Origin: an uncultured Lachnospiraceae bacterium | Lineage (GTDB): Bacteria > Bacillota > Clostridia > Lachnospirales > Lachnospiraceae | Length of the DNA: 12,236 nucleotides | Direction: 5' to 3' | Assembly: GCA_910588535.1 (NCBI GenBank) | Contig: CAJUOO010000082.1 | Coordinates: 1-12,236, forward strand | In this document: positions 7,601 through 12,236 of the stretch, piece after piece | How the letters are laid out: every line of letters begins with the position of its first letter | Position numbering within the stretch: the first letter of the stretch is position 1 | Translations under genes and position numbers: made by a program | The notes under the pieces: model-generated | Database searches by the model: none | Told to the model about the DNA's origin: nothing | Seen by the model: only the letters and a program-made list of their open reading frames with translations

Positions 7601-7694
7601 AGGCTATGAGTGTGGCCTTGTATTTGAAAAGTTTGGTGATTTGCAGGAGGGCGATCAGATAGAAGCCTATATTATGGAAGAGGTTCCGAGATGA
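4659..7694 (+). CDS. infB: Translation initiation factor IF-2
   Basis: IF-2 is a GTPase that places initiator fMet-tRNA on the ribosome and drives subunit joining. At 1011 residues it is long for a Firmicute IF-2 because of its linker. In order there are an IF2_N domain (1-55), a low-complexity linker (about 60-425), a second IF2_N domain (about 427-490), and the G domain with G1 GHVDHGKT (521-528), a G2 threonine in GGITQHIG (545-552), G3 DTPGH (567-571), G4 NKID (621-624) and G5 SAH (657-659). After these come the beta-barrel domain II, domain III (about 790-890) and the fMet-tRNA-binding C-terminal barrel (about 905-1000). The linker is rich in Gln, Asn, Arg and Asp and contains a nine-unit D-N-R-x repeat. 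GAGG at 4649-4652 is six bases before ATG 4659. The stop overlaps rbfA by ATGA. Confidence 0.98.
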   Translation: MAKIKINELAVQVNKKSSEVISVLEELGEENNGKRFVATSSIDEKIAQRVKERLGVKIEKPQEPPIKKEERTAEERKPKQADASKTDVAKQEPAAQEAAQDAPKKKIFMVSNPQNSSQAGRNGRRNRQAGPGQRNQRPARNGKPSEQQARQPQTDRIQADRPQADRSQIEKQQADKHRTQADKTATQKPAAQQNVQNSSSGQNVKNEQRTQNEQKVQNTQNTHTVQNVSSTNTSVQNSSAQSTSSQRQGGNAGSSNNTNNNRSNTNNNYGGGNNNGVNGRQQRQNNRGENQQRQNNNRYDNRSDNRFDNRNDNRNDNRNDSRNDNRSESRGDNRNDGFQRSNNNTQQRPNINRNNSQRNNRPEARPSEVRATEIMPEKKPDSRRAEKFQDRDRNKDRDKNSRQEKQISQKSGMFKKPEPVKQEVKEPEIKVIQIGDSITIKELAEKMKLQASVIVKKMFMQGKMLTINQEVDFATAEEIALEFEVIVEQEEKVDVIEELLKEEEEDESTMIARPPVICVMGHVDHGKTSLLDAIRSTNVTSREAGGITQHIGAYVVEINGQGITFLDTPGHEAFTAMRMRGAQSTDIAVLVVAADDGVMPQTIEAINHAKAAGIEIIVAINKIDKPSANIDRVKQELIEYELVAEDWGGSTVFVPVSAHTGEGIENLLEMILLTAEVKELKANPKRKARGLVIEAQLDKGKGPVATVLVQKGTLHVGDVIAAGSSHGKVRAMIDDKGRRVKEALPSTPVEILGLNDVPNAGEIFVACENEKEARSFAETFISQGKEKLLEETRAKMSLDDLFSKIQAGSLKELNIIVKADVQGSVEAMRQSLLKLSNEEVIVKVIHGGVGAINESDVILASASNAIIIGFNVKPDNTAKSIAERENVDVRLYRVIYNAIEDVEAAMKGMLEPVFAEKVIGHAEVRQTFKSSGVGMIAGSYILDGKFQRGCSCRVSRDGEVLFDGALASLKRFKDDVKEVNAGYECGLVFEKFGDLQEGDQIEAYIMEEVPR
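5556..5663 (+). repeat. 12-bp tandem repeat (D-N-R-x) inside the infB linker
   Basis: Nine in-frame 12-base units, each reading approximately GAY-AAT-AGA-AAT, encode the tetrapeptide D-N-R-(N/S) in IF-2 residues 300-335. The middle units differ by one or two bases, and the outer units are more degenerate, including one E-S-R-G. The pattern suggests replication-slippage expansion within the disordered linker. All units keep the frame. Confidence 0.85.
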
Positions 7695-8056
7695 GAAAAA
7701 ATAGCATAAAAAATACACGAATTAATGGAGAAGTAATGAAGGAGCTTAGCAATATTATCAGAAATGAGATCAAAGACCCCAGAATTCATGCTCTGACCAG
7801 TGTGGTTTCCGTGGATGTGACCCCAGATCTGAAATATTGTAAGGCATATATTAGTGTTCTGGGTGATGAGGAGGCACAGAAGGAGACGATTCAGGGCCTA
7901 AAGAGTGCGGAGGGATATATCCGCACCCAGCTTGCCAGAACAGTGAATTTAAGAAATACCCCACAGATCACATTTGTTTTGGATCAATCCATTGAGTATG
8001 GAGTCAATATGTCGAAGCTGATTGATGAGGTAAATAAGAATGATACTGAGGAATGA
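7691..8056 (+). CDS. rbfA: 30S ribosome-binding factor RbfA
   Basis: RbfA binds immature 30S subunits and assists 16S rRNA 5'-end maturation, including under cold stress. It has 121 residues, the usual size, with a single KH-like fold. Recognisable segments are the N-terminal helix ELSNIIRNEIKDPRI (18-32, with the conserved KDPR), the strand VVSVDVTPDLKYCKAYISVLG (about 38-58) and the C-terminal PQITFVLDQSIEYG (91-104). ATG 7691 overlaps the infB stop codon, and GGAAGAGG at 7676-7683 is seven bases upstream, so it is likely translated by coupling with infB. Its last 17 bases overlap the start of the following phosphoesterase gene. Confidence 0.97.
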   Translation: MRKNSIKNTRINGEVMKELSNIIRNEIKDPRIHALTSVVSVDVTPDLKYCKAYISVLGDEEAQKETIQGLKSAEGYIRTQLARTVNLRNTPQITFVLDQSIEYGVNMSKLIDEVNKNDTEE

Positions 8057-9044
8057 ACTTAAGGAAGTGAAGACGGCAGCGATCTCTGGTCATGTCAGGC
8101 CGGACGGCGACTGTGTTGGCGCATGTATGGCGCTGTACCATTATATTCGAAAGAATTTTCCTGATATTGAGGTGGATCTGTATCTGGAGGAGGTGCCGAA
8201 AAGCTATTCTTTAATAGAAGGAATAGAGAAGATTAAGCACTCTGCTTCTGAGCCAAAGGAATATGACGTATTTTTTATTCTTGACTGCGGGGATAAGGAT
8301 AGACTTGGTTTTTCTTCTGTATACTTTGAGACGGCTAAGAGGACAGTGTGCATCGATCATCATATCAGCAATGGTGGTGATTTTACGGACAGCAGTCAAG
8401 TGGAGCCAAAGTCTGCCGCTACCTGCGAGGTATTATTTTACCTTATGAAGTTGGAGGAGATGAATCTTTCGATTGCCACGGCTTTGTATATGGGATTAAT
8501 CCATGATACGGGAGTGTTCAAGCACAGCAACACGACGGAGCGGACCTTGATGGCGGCTGCCAAGCTTGTGGGGATGGGCGTGGAGTTTACAAAGATTATC
8601 AATACCTCCTTCTATGAGAAGAGCTATGTTCAGAACCAAATATTGGGTAGAGCGCTGCTTGAGAGTGTGGTATTTTATCATGGAAGCTGTATTTTCTCAG
8701 CGCTTAAGCTTAAAGATCTGGACTTCTACGGAGTGGGACCCAGTGATCTGGGTGGTATTGTGGATCAGCTTATAGTCACTGAGGGAATCCGCTGTGCGAT
8801 TTTCTTATATGAGATTGGGCAGCAAAAATTTAAGGTTAGCATGCGAAGCAAGGAAGGGATCGATGTCAGTCAGGTTGCCATGCATTTTGGAGGAGGCGGA
8901 CATATTCGCGCCGCTGGCTGTGAGATGATGGGCAGTGTATATGATGTGATCAATAACCTATCTGCTCGGATTGCTCTTCAGATTGGCGAGGAGCCGGACA
9001 GCGCAGAGGTGATGGCGGAGGAGGAGCCGTGTACAGCGGAATAA
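8040..9044 (+). CDS. nrnA: DHH/DHHA1 phosphoesterase, NrnA-like oligoribonuclease/pAp phosphatase
   Basis: This is probably a manganese-dependent enzyme that degrades very short RNAs (nanoRNA), and perhaps also pAp or linear dinucleotides derived from cyclic nucleotides. The 334 residues fit the family. Visible metal and active-site motifs are HVRPDGDCVGA (18-28, with H18, D22 and D24), ILDCGD (80-85), DHH (106-108, in CIDHHISN) and LIHDTGVF (153-160). The C-terminal DHHA1 domain has GGGGHIRAAGC (284-294). No transmembrane or PAS domain is present, so it is the soluble NrnA type and not GdpP. ATG 8040 lies inside the end of rbfA, with GAGG at 8027-8030 nine bases upstream. This gene is commonly found between rbfA and truB in Clostridia. 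The exact substrate preference cannot be read from sequence. Confidence 0.9.
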   Translation: MILRNELKEVKTAAISGHVRPDGDCVGACMALYHYIRKNFPDIEVDLYLEEVPKSYSLIEGIEKIKHSASEPKEYDVFFILDCGDKDRLGFSSVYFETAKRTVCIDHHISNGGDFTDSSQVEPKSAATCEVLFYLMKLEEMNLSIATALYMGLIHDTGVFKHSNTTERTLMAAAKLVGMGVEFTKIINTSFYEKSYVQNQILGRALLESVVFYHGSCIFSALKLKDLDFYGVGPSDLGGIVDQLIVTEGIRCAIFLYEIGQQKFKVSMRSKEGIDVSQVAMHFGGGGHIRAAGCEMMGSVYDVINNLSARIALQIGEEPDSAEVMAEEEPCTAE

Positions 9045-9925
9045 TCAATGTATATAAAGAAAAGGGCTATACTTCTCATGATGTGGTTGCAAAGCTTCGT
9101 GGCATTCTAAAGCAGAAAAAGATCGGGCATACGGGAACACTTGACCCACAGGCGGAGGGTGTCCTTCCCGTATGTCTTGGTGCGGGGACAAAGCTGTGTG
9201 AGCTATTGACAGATAAGGATAAGGAATATGAGGCGTTGCTCTTGCTGGGAGTGAGCACAGATACACAGGATATAACAGGTACGGTGCAAAAAAGACTTCC
9301 GGTCACAGTATCCGAGGAGGAGGTTTTGCAGGTGATAGGCTCCTTTGTCGGAGAATATGAGCAGATTCCACCGATGTACTCCGCGATCAAAATAGATGGA
9401 AAAAAGCTTTATGAGCTTGCAAGAGAGGGAAAGGAGATTGAGAGAAAGGCGAGAACGGTCTCGATCGTTACCCTCTCTGTTCTCTCTGTCGAGCTTCCCA
9501 GAGTGAGATTTCGCGTTGCATGCTCAAAAGGAACCTATATCCGAACCTTGTGTCATGATATCGGGGAGAAGCTTGGCTGTGGGGGCTGTATGGAGGAGCT
9601 TGTGCGAACGAGGGCAGGCTCTTTTCGACTGGAAGAGGCATTTACACTTGGAGAGATAGAAAAGAAGCATGAAGAGAAGAAACTTATGTCTTCTATTCTT
9701 TCTGTGGAGGAGGTACTCTCGGAATACCCAGTGTGTGAAGTGAAACCACATGCCGATCGGCTGATCTATAATGGAAATCCATTTGAACAGGCAGATTGTG
9801 CGAATCAGGCGCCGACAGATATACCGATCCGTGTTCGCGACAGTGGTGGAAGGTTTGTCGGTTTGTATGCATACAGAGCAGAAAAACGGGCATTTTATCC
9901 TTTAAAGATGTTTTTGGAGTCATAG
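9029..9925 (+). CDS. truB: tRNA pseudouridine(55) synthase TruB
   Basis: TruB isomerises uridine 55 in the T-loop of tRNAs to pseudouridine. The protein has 298 residues. The catalytic motif GHTGTLDPQAEGVLPV gives the nucleophilic aspartate at residue 39. Other family markers are the YEALLLLGVSTDTQDITG segment (67-84), IPPMYSAIKIDGKKLYELAREG (113-134), CSKGTYIRTLCHDIG (165-179) and a C-terminal PUA-like region (about 230-295). The start is GTG 9029, preceded by a run of GGAGGAGGAG (9017-9026). It overlaps the end of the phosphoesterase gene by 16 bases, and no upstream alternative fits the family N-terminus. ribF follows after 21 bases. Confidence 0.97.
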   Translation: MYSGIINVYKEKGYTSHDVVAKLRGILKQKKIGHTGTLDPQAEGVLPVCLGAGTKLCELLTDKDKEYEALLLLGVSTDTQDITGTVQKRLPVTVSEEEVLQVIGSFVGEYEQIPPMYSAIKIDGKKLYELAREGKEIERKARTVSIVTLSVLSVELPRVRFRVACSKGTYIRTLCHDIGEKLGCGGCMEELVRTRAGSFRLEEAFTLGEIEKKHEEKKLMSSILSVEEVLSEYPVCEVKPHADRLIYNGNPFEQADCANQAPTDIPIRVRDSGGRFVGLYAYRAEKRAFYPLKMFLES

Positions 9926-9946
9926 GAGGAAGGAAAGGGCAGAAAG

Positions 9947-10888
9947 ATGGAATTTATGAATGATCTGTCGCAGCTTCATATTAAGGAAAAAACGGCGGTG
10001 ACGCTGGGGAAATTTGACGGGTTGCACCGCGGACACAAGATGCTGCTCAATCAGGTTCTGAGAAAGAGGGAGGAGGGCTTTCGCGCCGCTATCTTTACTT
10101 TTAATATTCCGCCCAGAAATGTCTTAAAAGGAACGAAGAGACAGATGATTCTCACCAATGAGGAGCGGGCTCTGCTTCTGAAACAATATAAGGTAGATAT
10201 TCTGTTTGAATGTCCGTTTACTAAGGAGATCGCGGGGATGGACCCAGAGCAATTTGTAAAAGAGATTCTGCTTGGGCAGATGAATGTTGGATATATTGCT
10301 GTGGGGAGTGATTTTCGATTTGGACATGATAGGGCGGGAGATATTTACCTGCTGGACAGGCTTTCGAGAAAATATCATTTTAGGCTTCTGGTTCTCGCGA
10401 AAGAGCAGTATGAGGGAAGGGACATCAGCAGTACATACATCAGGGAGATACTGCGAAGGGGACAGATGGAGCTGGCAGAGGAGCTTCTTGGCTATCCTTA
10501 TTTTGTGACAGGAGAGGTAGTGAGGGGAAAACAGCTTGGAAGAAAGTTAGGGACACCCACGCTTAACCAGATTCCCAGAGAAGAAAAGTTGCTGCCCCCA
10601 GACGGCGTATATGCATCGAGGGTGTATCTGGATGACAAAATGTATGGCGGAATGACAAATATTGGCATGCGTCCCACGATGGAGGATGTCAAGGTGAGAA
10701 ATGTCGAGACCTGTCTGTTTGATTTCGACAAAAATATATATGGAAGAAATGTTAAGGTTGAACTGCTGGCTTTTCAGAGAGAGGAGCAGAAATTTTCTTC
10801 TGTGGAGGAGCTGAGGGCGCAATTACAAAAGGATATGGCAAAAACAAAGCAAATTTTGGGAAAAATTAACATTGACAACAAAAAGTAA
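9947..10888 (+). CDS. ribF: Bifunctional riboflavin kinase/FMN adenylyltransferase RibF
   Basis: RibF makes FMN from riboflavin and then FAD from FMN. The protein has 313 residues, the usual bifunctional length. The N-terminal nucleotidyltransferase domain (about 1-180) has GKFDGLHRGH (21-30, the HxGH-type nucleotide site), GSDFRFG (120-126) and ISSTYIR (160-166). The C-terminal kinase domain (about 185-310) has GRKLGTPTLN (198-207, containing the PTxN metal/ATP motif) and NVET (252-255) with the probable catalytic glutamate. AGGAGG at 9924-9929 and a second purine-rich block precede ATG 9947. It closes the conserved operon. rpsO, often found next in relatives, does not follow here. No terminator is visible after it, and the last 17 bases of the gene contain the -35 box of the next gene's promoter. 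Confidence 0.97.
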   Translation: MEFMNDLSQLHIKEKTAVTLGKFDGLHRGHKMLLNQVLRKREEGFRAAIFTFNIPPRNVLKGTKRQMILTNEERALLLKQYKVDILFECPFTKEIAGMDPEQFVKEILLGQMNVGYIAVGSDFRFGHDRAGDIYLLDRLSRKYHFRLLVLAKEQYEGRDISSTYIREILRRGQMELAEELLGYPYFVTGEVVRGKQLGRKLGTPTLNQIPREEKLLPPDGVYASRVYLDDKMYGGMTNIGMRPTMEDVKVRNVETCLFDFDKNIYGRNVKVELLAFQREEQKFSSVEELRAQLQKDMAKTKQILGKINIDNKK

Positions 10889-10900
10889 TGTTGATATAAT
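10872..10900 (+). promoter_or_regulatory. Consensus sigma-A promoter of the NlpC/P60 gene
   Basis: Perfect TTGACA (10872-10877) and TATAAT (10895-10900) boxes are separated by 17 bases. TGA before the -10 gives an extended -10 (TGnTATAAT). The -35 lies inside the last codons of ribF. The expected start is near 10907, giving a leader of about 85 bases. A six-base inverted repeat, AACATT (10868-10873) and AATGTT (10887-10892), frames the -35 and spacer. Such a strong promoter would normally need repression if the gene is controlled. Confidence 0.85.
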
Positions 10901-10914
10901 ACTCCTGTAATAAA

Positions 10915-10931
10915 TGTAACAATTATGTAAC
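10915..10931 (+). promoter_or_regulatory. WalR (YycF)-type binding box
   Basis: TGTAAC-AATTA-TGTAAC exactly fits the published WalR pattern TGTWAH-N5-TGTWAH, two hexamers one helical turn apart. A third hexamer, TGTAAT, lies at 10906-10911 but with different spacing. The box lies just downstream of the predicted transcription start, a position more consistent with repression than activation. The gene it precedes encodes an SH3-NlpC/P60 wall hydrolase, a typical WalR regulon product. Binding is inferred. Confidence 0.6.
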
Positions 10932-10991
10932 AAATTGAAAGAAATACAAAAACCGGGTGCTTTGTGCACAGGTGGACAGGAGTATTTAAAA

Positions 10992-12041
10992 ATGAGACAT
11001 TCTATTAAGAAACTGACAGGGATCTATTTACTGACGACAGCAATGCTGGTTTCCGCCGCAGATGCTACATACGCTGTAAATGTAACAGGTACGGACGCGG
11101 CAGCAGGTGGAGCAGTAGCATTAGAAACTTACTATAGAAATAATAACACAGCTTCCAGTATTCAGGCAAATGGAAAGGCAATCACAGCATCTCCCGCTTT
11201 AGAGAAGGTTCCGGGTTATGAGAACCTCGGTATTGCCAATGTGGAGGACAGTCTTAATATCCGTGAGACACCAGTGGATGGACAAGTGGTGGGCAGATTA
11301 TTAAAGGATGGTGCCTGCGAGATTATCTCGGAGGAGAATGGCTGGTGTTATATTGAGTCTGGTGAGATCAGCGGCTATGTGAGCAGTGAATATCTTCTGA
11401 CAGGTGATGAAGCTCTGGTGCGTGCTTGGGAAGTGATGACCAATGTCGCTACCGTCACGGCAGATGCCCTTTATCTGAGAGAGGCACCGACCACAGAGTC
11501 CGGCTATATTGAGCTTCTGGGCAATTCAGAGAAGCTTGAGGTAGTGGAGGAGTTAGCTGGTTGGGCAAAGGTGGTTGTTGACAGTACTGAGGGTTATGTA
11601 AGCTCTGATTATATCACTGTATCGCAGGAGCTTCAAACAGCCGTTACATTGTCTCAGCTTTTGTATGGCATGGATGTATCGGATCTGAGAGTGCAGATGG
11701 TGGAGTTTGCGCAGCAATTTGTGGGTTATCCTTATGTATATGGCGGCAATAGCTTGACAAAAGGAACGGACTGCTCTGGCTTTACTAATTTAATCTATGC
11801 ACACTTTGGCATTTCTATTCCAAGAACTGCAACAACACAGTATAATTTTGGAACAAAGATCAGTGTGTCTGAATTAAAGCCGGGCGATCTGATTATCTAT
11901 GGAGAGTATCAGATTGAGCATGTGGGCATGTATATTGGAAATGGAAGGATTGTACATGCCAGCAATGCGCGGACAGGCATTAAATATTCTGATATGTATT
12001 ATAGAAATATTATCGGATGTGTGCGGATGATTCAGGACTAA
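10992..12041 (+). CDS. Secreted SH3-domain NlpC/P60 peptidoglycan endopeptidase
   Basis: This is a probable cell-wall hydrolase that cleaves peptide bonds in peptidoglycan stem peptides, acting outside the membrane. The 349-residue protein starts with a signal peptide: basic MRHSIKK, a hydrophobic core, and likely cleavage after TYA at about residue 28. A low-complexity stretch follows, then two bacterial SH3 domains (about 80-137 and 152-210, each with LNIRE/LYLRE and GYVSS(E/D)Y). The C-terminal NlpC/P60 domain (about 234-347) has the catalytic Cys261 in TDCSGF, His310 in EHVGMYIG and a third polar residue, His322, in IVHAS. The frame is open back to TTG 10935, but AGGAG at 10978-10982 sits nine bases before ATG 10992, and the signal peptide begins there. 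It has its own promoter and a WalR-like box, so it is regulated apart from the translation operon. The precise bond cut is unknown. Confidence 0.93.
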   Translation: MRHSIKKLTGIYLLTTAMLVSAADATYAVNVTGTDAAAGGAVALETYYRNNNTASSIQANGKAITASPALEKVPGYENLGIANVEDSLNIRETPVDGQVVGRLLKDGACEIISEENGWCYIESGEISGYVSSEYLLTGDEALVRAWEVMTNVATVTADALYLREAPTTESGYIELLGNSEKLEVVEELAGWAKVVVDSTEGYVSSDYITVSQELQTAVTLSQLLYGMDVSDLRVQMVEFAQQFVGYPYVYGGNSLTKGTDCSGFTNLIYAHFGISIPRTATTQYNFGTKISVSELKPGDLIIYGEYQIEHVGMYIGNGRIVHASNARTGIKYSDMYYRNIIGCVRMIQD

Positions 12042-12063
12042 TTGAATTGAGCGTGTGAGAATG

Positions 12064-12095
12064 AACAGGAGATCGAGGACGGTTTCCTGTTTTTT
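12064..12095 (+). terminator. Intrinsic terminator after the NlpC/P60 gene
   Basis: A stem begins 22 bases after the stop codon, with arms 12064-12074 and 12081-12091. AACAGGA pairs with TCCTGTT at its base, and two G-T wobbles occur higher up. Six T residues end the structure at 12095. It ends the hydrolase transcript and any read-through from ribF. Confidence 0.85.
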
Positions 12096-12236
12096 ATGTG
12101 CAGGGGTACGTAGGGAGAAGGGGTGTATCATTTGGGGGAAAGGGCCGTCCGGTGAACTGCCTGTGGTTCTCCGTCACCCCGCTCCCGCTTAGTGAAAAAC
12201 GCAGCGGATGCTAAGCTCGAAACTACCTCGCTAAGC
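12096..12236. other. GC-rich non-coding end region with inverted and direct short repeats
   Basis: No gene is visible on either strand here. The composition is more GC-rich than the surrounding DNA. GCTTAG at 12187-12192 can pair with CTAAGC at either 12211-12216 or 12231-12236, where the window ends. A second hairpin can form from GGTGAAC (12151-12157) and GTTCTCC (12166-12172), with one mismatch, and GGTGA (12151-12155) can alternatively pair with TCACC (12174-12178). It could be the edge of an intergenic repeat or of a structured RNA, cut off by the window. Confidence 0.35.

Noticed and set aside
10901..10991. Cyclic-di-AMP (ydaO-type) or other riboswitch before the NlpC/P60 gene
   Set aside because: Such riboswitches are common before wall hydrolases, but the leader is only about 85 bases, lacks the expected conserved purine-rich core, and shows only a four-pair hairpin (GTGC/GCAC). 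The WalR box is a better explanation for control.
11070..11090. Second pair of TGTAAA/TGTAAC hexamers inside the signal-peptide region
   Set aside because: The hexamers start six bases apart, not eleven, so they do not fit the WalR pattern. They simply encode Val-Asn-Val after the signal peptide.
12117..12165. Purine-rich GGAGAAGGGG followed by TTG as the start of a new gene
   Set aside because: The frame stops within eight codons and no other frame gives a plausible product before the window ends.
1..12236. CRISPR arrays, tRNA or rRNA genes, transposases, phage or toxin-antitoxin genes
   Set aside because: I looked on both strands and found no spaced direct repeats, cloverleaf, rRNA-like stretches or transposase/integrase motifs.

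Overview
The window looks like a chromosomal segment from a low-to-moderate GC Clostridia bacterium, most likely a member of the Lachnospiraceae. The evidence is the gene order rimP-nusA-ylxR-ylxQ-infB-rbfA-nrnA-truB-ribF, AGGAGG-type ribosome binding sites, consensus sigma-A promoters, and an ECF sigma factor paired with a DUF4179-type membrane anti-sigma protein. All convincing genes are on the + strand. The species call is inference from gene content and order only.

Layout. Positions 1-118 hold the tail of an unidentified upstream unit and its intrinsic terminator. Positions 230-1950 hold a two-gene cassette: an ECF-type sigma-70 factor and, overlapping it by ATGA, a single-pass membrane protein of the DUF4179 family that probably sequesters it. 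Positions 1951-2277 carry a strong sigma-A promoter, a hairpin resembling a NusA-dependent attenuator, and about 200 nt of foldable leader. Positions 2278-10888 are the conserved nusA-infB operon, which supplies ribosome maturation (RimP, RbfA), transcription elongation and termination (NusA), two small RNA-binding proteins (YlxR, YlxQ), translation initiation (IF2), a DHH/DHHA1 phosphoesterase of the NrnA type, tRNA pseudouridine-55 synthase (TruB) and FMN/FAD synthesis (RibF). Most junctions are overlaps or gaps of a few bases, and several genes start with TTG or GTG, which suggests translational coupling.

Positions 10872-12041 hold a separate cell-wall gene: a secreted protein with two SH3 domains and a C-terminal NlpC/P60 peptidase. 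It has its own consensus promoter, whose -35 box lies inside the end of ribF. Just downstream of the -10 is an exact match to the WalR (YycF) binding pattern, TGTAAC-N5-TGTAAC. It ends in an intrinsic terminator. The last 140 bases are GC-rich, non-coding and contain repeated CTAAGC/GCTTAG elements cut off by the window edge.

I see no clear undescribed multi-gene system: the core is a conserved housekeeping operon. The points most worth a second look are regulatory: the attenuator-like hairpin and structured leader before rimP, the WalR-like box on the hydrolase gene, and the expanded D-N-R-x tandem repeat in the IF2 linker.
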